From Mesotaenium endlicherianum (lineage: Eukaryota > Streptophyta > Zygnematophyceae > Zygnematales > Mesotaeniaceae), in contig WELA01010214.1 of NCBI GenBank assembly GCA_009602735.1, forward strand, positions 217,196 to 244,695: DNA of 27,500 nucleotides, read 5' to 3'. Within the stretch, counting starts at the first letter, position 1. Each line of letters opens with the position of its first letter. Positions 18,013 to 26,970 of this stretch are shown here, piece after piece. The translations under genes were made by a program, and so were the position numbers. The notes below the pieces were generated by a model. The model worked only from the letters and a program-made list of their open reading frames with translations. It was not told the origin of the DNA and searched no databases.

Positions 18013-21000
18013 GCCAGGAGCCTACCACCCCAAGACCCACTTCACGAGAAGGCAACACGCCAAGTGAGGTGGAGACCCCCGTTGAAGACGACGTTCCAGC
18101 CCCAATGAGTTTGAGAGGTTACCTTGGAGGAGAGAAGGTCCACATCTTGGTGGATAGCGGAGCTCAAGGCAACTTCATTGCTGCAGATTTTGCCACCAAG
18201 CACGGTATTACTATGCGAACTCTTGACCACGACGAGGAGATTATGATGCCCGATGGATTCTCCTATACTACCCCTTCCAAGAAGACGTACCCCTTGGCAC
18301 TCTCTATCAAGTCCTTCAAGGATAGAGTAGTGTTCTCCCCCATGCAATTGGGCAAGTACGACGTCATCCTAGGGACGCCTTGGTTGACCAAGCACAACCC
18401 CCAAGTTGATTGGAGGACCGGTACTATCAAGATCAAGAATGACATCACTTCAAGAATCTGTATTTTGCGCGCAATCCAGAATATCCAGACCCAAGACATC
18501 CAGAAGCCGGCACACGAGATACTATTGTCCGCCCTCCAACTCAAGAGACTTGTGAGGAAGGGACACGAGCTTCTTTTGGCCTTGATCACGCCAAAAGACA
18601 TCAAGAAAGACATCGAGAGTCAAGAAGGCAGCCCCGTTCCCAAGGAGATACAAGAAGTCTTTGAGGACTACAAAGAAGTGTTCTCCCCGGAATTGCCCAA
18701 GGGCCTACCCCCCAAAAGATTCGTAGACCACAAGATAGAGTTGGAGCCCGGAAGCAAGCCCATCTCTCGGCCTACGTTCAAAATGTCATACACGGAGCTA
18801 GACGAAGTCAAGAAGCAAATCAAGGAGCTACTGGAGCATGGCTTCATTCGACCTAGCAAGTCGCCATTTGGAGCCCCGGTGCTATTTGTCAAGAAGAAAG
18901 ATGGTACCTTGAGGATGTGTGTGGACTATCGCGCCCTCAACAAGATCACCATCAAGAATCGATACCCGCTGCCGCGCATGGATGAGCTCATGGACCGGCT
19001 GGTTGGAGCCAAGTACTTCACGAAGATTGACTTACGGAGCGGCTACCACCAGATTCGCATCGCAGAACCGGACATAGAGAAGACGGCATTCAGGACAAGA
19101 TATGGACATTTTGAGTTCATGGTCCTGCCATTTGGACTCACCAACGCGCCAGCAACTTTCATGACTATGATGAACACCATATTTCAGCCCATGTTGGACA
19201 GATTTGTGGTGGTATTCATCGATGACATCCTTATCTACAGCAAGACCCTTGAAGAGCATGCGAGACACTTGAAAGAAGTCCTTGAAGTATTGAAGCAAAA
19301 CAAGCTGTTTGCGAAGGAGTCAAAATGCGAGTTTGCCAAACAAGAAGTGGAGTTCCTAGGTCTCCACGTGACTGCTGATGGCATCAAGATAGACCCCAAG
19401 AAGACCACGGTGGTGGAGGAATGGCCAACCCCCACGACCAAGAAAGAACTCCAGTCATTCTTGGGATTTGCCAATTGGTACAGAAAATTCATCCAAGGCT
19501 TCTCGCACATAGCAGCCCCCCTGACAGATCTACTCAAGAAGGACAGGCTATATACATGGACCGAGAAAGAGGAAGAGGCATTTCAAGAGTTAAAGCGAAG
19601 ATTGACCACATCCCCGGTGCTCACACTCCCAAGTCCAAACCCAGATTGGCCCTTCCACGTCATCACCGATGCATCTTCCTATGCAATAGGAGCAATCCTG
19701 CTTCAAGACCAAGGCAAGGGACTGCAGCCCATCGCCTACGAGTCAAGGAAGCTAAATCCAGCCGAGCAAAATTATACAACCACGGAGCGAGAGGCATTGG
19801 CGATTGTACATGCCTTGAAGGTTTGGCGCTGCTACGTTGAAGGACGCAAAGTACTGGTCACCACGGACCACGAGGCGTTAAAGCACCTCCAGACGCAGCC
19901 GTATCTCTCAAGGAGACAAGCAAGATGGAGCGGATACTTGCAACAATACAACATCACGATTCAGTACCAGCCCGGCAAGACAAACCCGGCTGACCCCCTC
20001 TCAAGACTGCAATTAAATGCAGTGATGGTATCCCTGAAGACAGATCTGGAAGCTCGATTTTCAGCCGCCTATGAAAGAGACCCTTACTACAAGAACGGAG
20101 AAGCAGCCTTGGACCCATGCAAGAAGCAAGAAGGCAATTATTGGGTGAGGCAAGATACGGGCCAGAGATGTGTTCCTAATGACTTAGACCTCCGGCTCTT
20201 GCTTCTACGAGAAGCACACGACAACCCTCTTGGAGGACACTTTGGAATCCTAAGGACCACGGGCGTTCTAGCTAGGACTTATTGTTGGCCAGGCATGTCT
20301 AAGCAAGTCAAGGAGTACTGCAGGAGCTGTGACACATGCCAAAGAATCAAGCCATCATCGCAAAAGGCGGGAGGACTCCTCCAACCACTACCAATCCCCG
20401 AAAGACAATGGACGGACATCTCAATGGACCTTATCGTGGACTTGCCCGTGACACCTCGAGGCCATAATGCAATACTCACGGTGGTGGACAGACTTACCAA
20501 GATGGCTCATTTTATTCCCACGACGACTAAGGCTACAGCACCACAACTTGCAAGACTCATCTTTGACAACATCTTCCGACTCCATGGACTACCATCAAGA
20601 ATTGTGTCAGATAGAGATCCAAGATTCACAAGCCATTTCTGGAAAAATCTCTTCAAGAACTTGGGTACATCGCTGGATATGTCTACTGCCTACCACCCAC
20701 AATCAGATGGGCAAACCGAGCGTATGAATCGTACCCTAAAGACCTCTCTAAAGGCCTACGTGTCTACCCTCGAGCAAGACTGGGACATGTACTTGACCCC
20801 CCTCGAGTTTGCCTACAACAACACTACGCAGGCCTCTACCCAAGAGTCCCCATTCTTCCTCAACTATGGCTTCCATCCGACCACGCCACTGAGCTTCACG
20901 GCTGGCCATGATGAAGTACCTGCAGCCACAGATTTTATGGAGACATTAGAAGCAGCCCTTACAGCAGCGAAGAAAGCTCTACAACACGCGCAAGATGCTC

Positions 21001-21599
21001 AAGCAAGAGTGGCGAACAGATCCAGAAGAGAAATTACGTACAGAGTGGGTGACAACGTGTTACTATCATCCAAGAACATTTCCCTGAACAACAGGCCTGC
21101 CGGCAGCAAGTTCTCTCCCAAGTATTTGGGACCCTTCAAGATTATCCAGCAAGTCAACCCCGTTGCTTTCAAGCTAGAACTTCCCCAGACTATGCACATC
21201 GACCCCGTATTCCACGCTTCCCTCTTCAAGCCATATGTGCAACCCGACAACAAGTTCCCAGGACGTGTGACAACCCCACCAGCCCCAACAATAGTGGATG
21301 ATCATTTGGAGTACGAAGTGGAAGACATAGTGGCTATGAGAAATTTCAGGAGACAGCAGCAATACTTGATCAAGTGGAAAGGATATCCAGATTCGGAGAA
21401 TAGTTGGGTGGCGGCGCACTACCTTGACAAAGTTCAGAGAAAGTTGAAGCGCTTCCATGCCGCCAACCCCCATCTTGGACCAGCCCCAAGTCTCTCTACT
21501 AGAAGCCCGAAGACTTCAGGGAGGCAGCCTGCCACCATCAAGAAGCAGCAGAAGACCCCTTGGAGGCAGCCTGCAAGAACAAGAAAGAGGAAAAATTGA
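17934..21599 (+). CDS. pol: Pol polyprotein of element 2 (protease, RT, RNase H, integrase, chromodomain)
   Basis: 1,221 codons open in the -1 frame of gag; real synthesis should begin at the slip site near 17991, not at the first Met. Protease: [10 protein letters not shown], catalytic Asp74. [46 protein letters not shown] and catalytic FIDD (Asp430, Asp431). RNase H: TDAS (Asp579), TEREALA, TTDHEAL. Integrase: zinc domain His762 ... Cys799-x2-Cys802, and DDE residues Asp832 (SMDL), Asp893 (SDRD) and Glu929 (DGQTER), giving the D-D-35-E spacing. GPY/F region: [19 protein letters not shown]. Chromodomain: about residues 1126-1178 ([10 protein letters not shown] ... [15 protein letters not shown]). 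A basic Lys/Arg/Gln-rich tail ends it. All hallmark residues are present, so the product is likely functional. Confidence 0.97.
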   Translation: MLLLQGKGPSCTFMPQKVVKKRTAPVGQEPTTPRPTSREGNTPSEVETPVEDDVPAPMSLRGYLGGEKVHILVDSGAQGNFIAADFATKHGITMRTLDHDEEIMMPDGFSYTTPSKKTYPLALSIKSFKDRVVFSPMQLGKYDVILGTPWLTKHNPQVDWRTGTIKIKNDITSRICILRAIQNIQTQDIQKPAHEILLSALQLKRLVRKGHELLLALITPKDIKKDIESQEGSPVPKEIQEVFEDYKEVFSPELPKGLPPKRFVDHKIELEPGSKPISRPTFKMSYTELDEVKKQIKELLEHGFIRPSKSPFGAPVLFVKKKDGTLRMCVDYRALNKITIKNRYPLPRMDELMDRLVGAKYFTKIDLRSGYHQIRIAEPDIEKTAFRTRYGHFEFMVLPFGLTNAPATFMTMMNTIFQPMLDRFVVVFIDDILIYSKTLEEHARHLKEVLEVLKQNKLFAKESKCEFAKQEVEFLGLHVTADGIKIDPKKTTVVEEWPTPTTKKELQSFLGFANWYRKFIQGFSHIAAPLTDLLKKDRLYTWTEKEEEAFQELKRRLTTSPVLTLPSPNPDWPFHVITDASSYAIGAILLQDQGKGLQPIAYESRKLNPAEQNYTTTEREALAIVHALKVWRCYVEGRKVLVTTDHEALKHLQTQPYLSRRQARWSGYLQQYNITIQYQPGKTNPADPLSRLQLNAVMVSLKTDLEARFSAAYERDPYYKNGEAALDPCKKQEGNYWVRQDTGQRCVPNDLDLRLLLLREAHDNPLGGHFGILRTTGVLARTYCWPGMSKQVKEYCRSCDTCQRIKPSSQKAGGLLQPLPIPERQWTDISMDLIVDLPVTPRGHNAILTVVDRLTKMAHFIPTTTKATAPQLARLIFDNIFRLHGLPSRIVSDRDPRFTSHFWKNLFKNLGTSLDMSTAYHPQSDGQTERMNRTLKTSLKAYVSTLEQDWDMYLTPLEFAYNNTTQASTQESPFFLNYGFHPTTPLSFTAGHDEVPAATDFMETLEAALTAAKKALQHAQDAQARVANRSRREITYRVGDNVLLSSKNISLNNRPAGSKFSPKYLGPFKIIQQVNPVAFKLELPQTMHIDPVFHASLFKPYVQPDNKFPGRVTTPPAPTIVDDHLEYEVEDIVAMRNFRRQQQYLIKWKGYPDSENSWVAAHYLDKVQRKLKRFHAANPHLGPAPSLSTRSPKTSGRQPATIKKQQKTPWRQPARTRKRKN
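17991..18026 (+). promoter_or_regulatory. -1 ribosomal frameshift signal (slippery heptamer plus stem-loop)
   Basis: A AAA AAC at 17991-17997 lies in the gag frame as X XXY YYZ (codons TCA AAA AAC), the canonical -1 arrangement. After a 10-nt spacer, GGTAGGC (18008-18014) pairs perfectly with GCCTACC (18020-18026) around a 5-nt loop, and the gag stop TAG (18010-18012) sits inside the stem. Slipping by -1 continues straight into the pol frame, which is open from 17934. A pseudoknot partner for the loop was not obvious. Confidence 0.8.
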
Positions 21600-22213
21600 C
21601 ATTAGACACTCTTCTCTTCTCGCAGTTTCTGGACAGAAAACTAAAACTGCTACTGGTAATAGGTCTCTGCATAATAAATTCTGAAAATTTACCTGGCTGT
21701 AGTCCATGAGTAGCCGGTCATTTAGAGTCCAAGTTTGCTCAATTTGGAGCACTGGTGAGAGAGATATGATGCTCTAAGTAGAAGGGGGTCAGGCTGCTGG
21801 CATTGTTAGGACAGAATATGCCTTCTGACATTGTGCCTTCCCCTGAACTTGGAATGCTCTGAAACTCAAGACTCTGGTAGAACATCTTACAGCGCCCAGT
21901 TTGAGACTTAGTTTGCAGAATTTGGAGAAGTATAGAAGGACTTATGATTTTCAGAAGTTTCTGCACAGATTTGGAGGAGTGCCTACTCTCTCAGCTCTCA
22001 ACGACACTCCAGAAATGAGAATGCTCTCAAATTTGGTGACCCGGTAGAGTTCTCCGACGCGGTCCGTCTGGCACTCGAATTTTCAGATTTGGAGCAGTTC
22101 TGTGGCCGCTATGAATTTTTGAGTTCGTGGCAGATTCTGGGCCAACTTGTACAATTTTCTTTATCATTAAGGAGTAGGCTAGCCAATAAGGTCACACCAC
22201 CTACGACCTTGCC

Positions 22214-22342
22214 TAGTCTACCTTACATGTGTAGCACCTGACTTGGCGCCTTTGACTAGTCCTCTTCACATGTGTGGCATCTGACTTGAAACTGTTGACT
22301 AGTTTGCTCCACATGTGTAAGACCTGACTTGACGCGCCGAGA
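22214..22342 (+). repeat. Three 43-bp tandem repeats before the PPT of element 2
   Basis: Units start TAGT at 22214, 22257 and 22300. Each has ACATGTGT (22225, 22268, 22311) and CTGACTTG. Spacing is exactly 43 bp; the copies are diverged, most at the third end. Confidence 0.88.
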
Positions 22343-22358
22343 CGTCGCTTTTTCTATC

Positions 22359-22368
22359 GGGGGGGTGA
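22359..22368 (+). promoter_or_regulatory. Polypurine tract of element 2
   Basis: Seven G followed by TGA, immediately before LTR 2. Primer site for plus-strand synthesis. Confidence 0.78.
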
Positions 22369-22871
22369 TGTAGTGATTTGAGTTATTATATATTAGTTTG
22401 CATATATTTTAATGTTTTCAAATATATTTGGAGTAGTATTGTGTGGAGTCAAGTGTGAATAGGTACTCTAGTAACTTGGTTCATGTCCTTTGAACCTTCC
22501 AAGGCATTTTCGAAGTTAGAGGAAAGACCTAGAAGAACTCCATGTGGCAAAAGTCAGATGTGCCATTTTTAGGTCAAAAGGACATGTGTACATTATTCTA
22601 GAAAGAGGTGGCAAGTTTTGGGATGTGTTGGGTGCCAACACATCAACATACACCTTCCTAGAAATTACTTATGTAGCAAGTATATAAACAAGAGCTAGAA
22701 CATAGAAAGACATTGGAGAATCACTCTTGTACTTGCCAAAATCCAGAAATATATTAACTTTCAAGAAGCCATCTCTCTTTCAAGAAGCTACCACTTGTGT
22801 TCAAAGATCCTTGTCTTGAACAGATAAAGTATTCTGTTTTACTAAGTACTTTATCTATCTGTTTCACTACA
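22369..22871 (+). repeat. 3' LTR of element 2
   Basis: 503 bp, seven substitutions from LTR 1 and no indel. TATATAAA at 22681-22688. Followed by target duplication TCATG 22872-22876. Confidence 0.97.
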
Positions 22872-22876
22872 TCATG

Positions 22877-23222
22877 GGTTCAAATCTTCAAGCTCACGGG
22901 TGTTTTTGATATTTTCTCCATACAAGAAATCATTCATTTATCTCTTGTAGTGTAACTTATACTTCATAACATCCATCTTGACCACAAATTCTATTATTTG
23001 CAAAAATCTCTTGAGAAATTATTACGAACGATAAGATGGTAGATGAGACACAAACAACAAAAAAATCAAGTGTATGGTGCTGTCAGACATGAACACCAAA
23101 AGCAGTGAAGAAAGAATGCATAAATAGTTTGCAAAAAATAAATGTATACAAAATCACAGTCACCACATGTGTTGAATAATGCACTTTATCTCAATGAATA
23201 AACTATTATATTTGACGTAATT
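22877..23222 (-). mobile_element. hAT-like copy A, 3' non-coding part beyond element 2
   Basis: Collinear with 27205-27500 (shared ATCTTCAAGCTCACG, CCACAAATTCTATTATTTGC and TTGCAAAAAATAAATG). With 15965-16191 it rebuilds one uninterrupted repeat, matching the second copy. It lies 3' of the transposase fragment, which is read on the minus strand. No gene. Confidence 0.82.
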
Positions 23223-23811
23223 TCAATGCAATCTATGTTTGGTATAGATAGCATCAAATAAAGCATCCGCTCTGTTATCGACGACCTCTTGAGCTACACT
23301 TGAATTCTCTTCTTCTGTAAAAGTCAGAGAAATTCTCATGAGCTTTGTCAGAGTGTTGCTGCTCAGACCTGTCCTCTTTGATGTCTTGATGAGGTTTTGC
23401 TTGCTGTATCCCTGCTCACACATGGCTGTGTTGGTGGGGATAACTCTCATGATCTGCATCAAAGTCACCATATGTGGACATTCTCGCAAGGCTTGAGAAC
23501 CTTGCGAGAAGCTTCTCCATGCACCCTCCATAGATGGCTGACCCTCAGCCAAGCTTCTCATGAAAGACCCACAAGCAAGCAACTTCTCACGTACCTGCTT
23601 GACCATCAAGATCTTAGCACCATCAATCACATTGTCTGTGAGAGAGCCTATCAATCTCCCAGACCATTCCAAGCACTTTTTCCTCCCTCCATTTGCTGCC
23701 GCAATATAGTGAGAGGGAACAAAGAGCTTGGCACTATTGAAGAACCCAACACGCCCGTATCGTGCATTGAAGAAATCCACCAAGTTCCCGCACAAAAGAG
23801 CAACAACAACC
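23223..23811 (-). pseudogene. hAT transposase C-terminus (cut by the piggyBac-like insertion)
   Basis: Minus-strand open frame ending at TGA 23223-23225. Its last 80 residues carry the hAT dimerisation region: a hydrophobic helix (LMQIMRVIP), then PTNTAMCEQGYSKQNLIKTSKRTGLSSNTLTKLMRI. This corresponds to the family signature P-[ST]-[NS]-[ST]-x-x-C-E-[RQ]-[Gx]-[FY]-S, then N-x-x-K, R-x-x-L and a Leu-rich helix. The upstream part (ALLCGNLVDFF, LFVPSHYIAAANGG) fits the region preceding it. At 23812 the frame runs into a piggyBac-like end, so the first residues of the apparent ORF (up to 23861) are not hAT. The catalytic part would be on the far side of the insertion or lost. hAT transposases move cut-and-paste elements with 8-bp duplications. 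Confidence 0.8.
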
Positions 23812-23815
23812 TTAA
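23812..23815. repeat. TTAA target duplication (left) of the piggyBac-like element
   Basis: TTAA directly before CACTAGGT; its partner TTAA is at 25929-25932. TTAA is the obligatory piggyBac target. Confidence 0.85.
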
Positions 23816-24494
23816 CACTAGGTCTTCCAAGGAAAAGACCATATATGGTCCAATAATGCACCCCCTAAGTCACACTATATTGAAATAACCACTGAAGCTA
23901 TGACTATGTGTGATAGACCATTAGAGAGCTTACATCACAAAGTATTGCACTGGCCATGTGGCCCGCAATTTTCGGAAAGGTAAGGTGTACTTTCCGTACT
24001 AGGTGTGTACGGTAACAAGAAACGAGCAAATAGGACCAACTTTACCTTCACACACTATGAATTTGGATTTGAACCAGTAGTTGTTGATTTAATCTGGGGT
24101 AGGCATGTGTCTTACCTATCATATGAAACAAATTTCACTTCATTCTAATCAGTAGCTTTGTGGAGGCACACTCTGTACTTAGTGGACCATATGGGGTCCG
24201 GGTATTTTTCGTACTTTTTAGTGCCTCATGCACCAAAGCATCACAGTTAATAATTCACAATTTATTCTTTACACATGCAAATAGTAATCTGTCAAGTGGA
24301 GCTTGAAAGTAAGGTCTTACTTTACTTACAAAAAAATATTTATATACAAAATAATGAGTTAAAATGATTAAAAATGAATTATTAGTTGCAAAATATTGCA
24401 GAATTGACAGCTTTGCACACATGAAGCTGTTCTGTTTTGTGGAGCACGATGTCTTTCATATATGTTTCAGTTGCAGTTCCTTTGCTCTACAATC

Positions 24495-25118
24495 CTACTT
24501 CTTACTGCTACTCAGCTTGTAGGGGCCACTATCTACATGTGCTATGTGCCTGTTGGTATGGTACTCCTCAAAGCAAGGCGCGGGGCAAAGCGCTACTCCA
24601 CACGTTGCGCACCAATAGCTAGGCCTCACCTTACTCTTCTCATGGCCTAGGTCATACAACTTGCTCTTGCACACTACACATCCTGGTCTAGAGCCTCCTG
24701 GAAGGTGCTTAGGGAAGTGTCTCCCTAGGAACCTGTCAATCCCAGCCCTCCCCGCACTCCAGCGAAAGCGCCTCCCCTTATGTGGATCATGGAAGTCTGT
24801 CATCTCCGCTACAACATCTAACATGAAGGGATACCTGTCACTCTCAGGATGGGCCAGGTTGTAGAGGATGTAGGCATCGGCCAGGGCAGCATCAAATAGA
24901 CCCCAATATAGTTTGTGCCACCACTTTAAGCTCACAGCAGAAGTCTCGACAAAGAACTTATCTCTCACACAGAGCTTGTAAAATTGATCAACAGCGTCTT
25001 TGTGTGTTTTGTAGTGCACCACAATGTTTGGAGAAGTTATGGTTAAGGAGAAATTATGGTTATGGAGCAGTTGCCCTTCTCCTCCTCTTCTTTTTCTCAT
25101 TTTTAAAAGTAGGAACAA
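24495..25118 (-). pseudogene. PiggyBac-type transposase C-terminal part
   Basis: 207-codon minus frame. From residue about 29 it matches the end of the piggyBac transposase core: SPNIVVHY, DAVDQF (position of the family's late conserved Asp in GVDxxDQ), then SLKWWHKLYWGLFDAALADAYILY, equal to the KWW..LF..LLD.A..NAYILY motif. A cysteine-rich C-terminal domain follows (C147-x2-C150, C170-x2-C173, then LCPAPCFEEYHT), like the zinc-binding end that recognises the transposon ends. Residues 1-28 overlap the upstream frame and are not core-like. The usual 250-300 residues with the first two catalytic Asp are absent from the window, so this copy should be inactive on its own. Stop at 24495. Confidence 0.85.
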
Positions 25119-25641
25119 TGAGCATCAGCTGCTTACCTCTTCCGGTGTCAGGCCTGCCCCTCTTCCTCATAATATCCTCCTCCTCCTCCTCCTCCTCCTC
25201 CTCTTCCTCCTCATCCTCCTTATCCTCCTCACCATCACTAGACCTTGGCTGTGAGTCATCATTTGGATCTTGGGAGGACGAAATTAGACTGTGACCCTCA
25301 TTCTCCCTCGAATTTGAAAGCAAAGAGGCCCTTGAGGAAACCAAGCCAAAACGAACTACATGCGGCTCGAAATAAAACCAGGACTCTTCAGGCACTGTAG
25401 ATAGGTACTGCCTGACCTGCCATGCCTGCCATTGCTTCTTTTCTTTGTCATACAACACTTCTATGAGCCATGAGTTTTCCTTTTTAGTCCTCACAACCTC
25501 TTTTCTCACAATTCCGACTAAGAAAAACTCTATGTAATACTGTCCAAATGTCTTTTTCGCCCATGCATCTCCCCAGAAGGTGGCAGGGATGAGTAATTTA
25601 CGACCCACAATTATTTTTGGCGCATTTGAAGAAGAAGTCAT
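25060..25641 (-). CDS. N-terminal segment of the piggyBac-like transposase or accessory protein
   Basis: 193 codons from ATG (25641) on the minus strand. Residues about 8-75 are compact and aromatic (LLIPATFWGDAW, QYYIEFFLVGIV, WLIEVLYDKEKKQWQAWQV), like a small all-beta reader or SH3/BAH-type fold, but I cannot name a family. Residues 105-160 are Ser/Asp/Glu-rich with a run of about 20 acidic residues encoded by a GAG/GAA repeat, then a basic RKRGRPDTGRG. Just there a GTAAGC donor-like sequence occurs (minus strand, near 25133), so a splice into the C-terminal segment is conceivable. Otherwise a deletion joined the two parts. It lies inside the piggyBac-like element and probably belongs to it. 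Confidence 0.5.
   Translation of the reverse strand: MTSSSNAPKIIVGRKLLIPATFWGDAWAKKTFGQYYIEFFLVGIVRKEVVRTKKENSWLIEVLYDKEKKQWQAWQVRQYLSTVPEESWFYFEPHVVRFGLVSSRASLLSNSRENEGHSLISSSQDPNDDSQPRSSDGEEDKEDEEEEEEEEEEEEDIMRKRGRPDTGRGKQLMLIVPTFKNEKKKRRRRATAP
25171..25227. repeat. (TCC)n-type repeat encoding an acidic run
   Basis: Trinucleotide TCC/TCA array; on the minus strand it encodes the Glu/Asp run of the piggyBac-associated protein. Confidence 0.93.
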
Positions 25642-25928
25642 GGCTCTAAGAGCTCTTTAGTGACCTCGGGTATGACAGACTTTTCACTCGAAATTTTGTT
25701 GTGAACCTGAACTTTGAACCTCCTTCTTTTCACTCTAACTTTGTCGTTAATAATCGGAAGACCATTTTGCATTTTTTCGCCTAAGGTTCAAGTCTGTACG
25801 GTTCGTTTGAGCCATAATTTGTACCAGTTGGTCAACTGTAGCACCCTGGAGGTCAGCGCTGAAAAATGGGGGTTAGCTAGACCATATATGGTTCGAGGAC
25901 CATATATGGTCCGATGGGATACCTAGTG

Positions 25929-25932
25929 TTAA
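25929..25932. repeat. TTAA target duplication (right) of the piggyBac-like element
   Basis: TTAA directly after CCTAGTG, matching TTAA 23812-23815. Confidence 0.85.
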
Positions 25933-26970
25933 CTAAGGCTAAGCTAGCTCGCTCTCTAGGGTTTGTTGCTTTTAGCATGCTCATGCTTAGCTCATGCTCT
26001 ATGCGAACGCCCTTGGAGTTTTGGGACACAAGCACGGGATTGCCACCACTGACCGTTAATGTCCTCTAACTTCGTCTTGCTTTCTTGGAAGGTCTTCCAC
26101 TTATTATGTCTATGCTTGCACACACAAGGAAAAGAAGGAAATATTAGGGTGTATATCCACATTGTAGAAACTGAATTGATGTGAAGTAATAAAATAAGAA
26201 ATTAGCAAGAGTAGCACATTACAGAAGTACCTATGCTTCACCTAAAATGTGGATATGTGTGCAAATCCGCCCCTTCAAAAGCTTTTGAGATAACGAATGC
26301 TATCCCTCATTCAACCAAAAAGAACTTAAGAGGTTAGTAGTGTATATTTCAAGTATACTTATAAGTTTTTGATGTTAATGAATTTAATAATAAATCATAG
26401 AGCACAATCAGAGCCCTAGGGGCTTCCTCCTTGTTCGTCAGTTTTAATCTCAGTTTTAGTCTAAGTTTCAAGTTCATATTCAGCCTTAGTTTCACGCTAA
26501 GTTTCAACCTCAGTTGAAGTCTATTCGTAAATAAAATTTTGCCTTCTTCAATTTAAGCAGGGGTTAGCACTTAGTACTTGTACGGTGAAAGGGATGTCAG
26601 TGTACGGCTAGTCTTTCTCGTAATTCTAGAGAGTCGTCGGTGATCCGTGGACCGTAAGTCATCACTCTTGACTCATGAGTGATGGGCCAGTGGTCCCTGG
26701 TCAATATGACCACTAACGATGCAATGACAAGTCGTAGGCCGTGGCCCCATAGAGCCCAGCCCCTGGAGCCCCGTACCCTATTGGTAAAAACAACACCCGA
26801 TGATTGGATTTTCTTGGCATCCAAATCAAGGTCTTCCGGGTATTATGTGACATCCGCTTTCAACAAATTGGATTTTATTCGACATCCTTTTCATTTTGAT
26901 CGGGTTTTATAACATCCAAAATGACAAATAACACCCAAAAAGTTATGAATCCAGGGGGTCTGGGGTCACT
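25933..26970. other. Region between the piggyBac-like element and hAT copy B
   Basis: No clear gene. The first 133 bp are open on the minus strand in the frame that joins the hAT transposase fragment if the piggyBac-like element and one TTAA are removed, up to a TAG at 26066-26068. At 26437-26520 there is a degenerate repeat of about 10-12 bp (CAGTTTTAGTCTAAGTTTCA-like). At 26660-26684, CATCACTC and GAGTGATG form an 8-bp stem. From about 26780 on, GGATTT/GACATCC-type motifs resemble those inside the hAT ends. Confidence 0.45.

Larger units (their letters stand above)
21600..22368 (+). other. Long 3' non-coding region of element 2
   Basis: About 770 bp between the pol stop and LTR 2 without a credible gene. 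It holds a degenerate motif about 18 bp long ending in ATTTGGAG (near 21731-21749, 21910-21928, 21966-21976 and 22085-22094), a 43-bp tandem repeat array (22214-22342) and the PPT. Confidence 0.75.
16192..22871 (+). mobile_element. Element 2: intact-looking Ty3/gypsy chromovirus
   Basis: 6,680-bp element with 503-bp LTRs (16192-16694, 22369-22871) that differ at seven positions by my count (98.6% identity), and TCATG target duplications. PBS, gag, pol by -1 frameshift, long 3' untranslated region with tandem repeats, PPT. Two full-length reading frames, all expected catalytic residues, and no premature stop. It is inserted in a hAT repeat whose halves are collinear with a second copy at the right edge. 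The low LTR divergence suggests recent insertion and possible activity. Confidence 0.97.
23816..25928 (-). mobile_element. PiggyBac-like element, 2.1 kb, probably non-autonomous
   Basis: The left end reads CACTAGGTCTTCC. The right end, read inward on the minus strand, is CACTAGGTATCCC. Both are flanked by TTAA. Near each end sits the palindrome GACCATATATGGTC (23837-23850; 25897-25912 as a 16-mer; a further ACCATATATGGT at 25881-25892), followed by an ACCCCC. Two minus-strand coding segments lie within; the downstream one is a piggyBac transposase C-terminus. The region for the catalytic core between them is too short, so an internal deletion is likely. It is inserted into the hAT transposase gene. 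Confidence 0.85.

Noticed and set aside
22214..22342. CRISPR-like array
   Set aside because: Direct tandem copies without unique spacers, in eukaryotic retrotransposon DNA.
23223..23861. Treating the whole 212-codon minus frame as one transposase
   Set aside because: The first 15 or so codons read through the piggyBac-like end CACTAGGT and beyond TTAA, so only 23223-23811 is hAT.
25004..25294. Plus-strand Ser/Leu-rich open frames over the TCC repeat
   Set aside because: Shadow of the minus-strand acidic run; low complexity.
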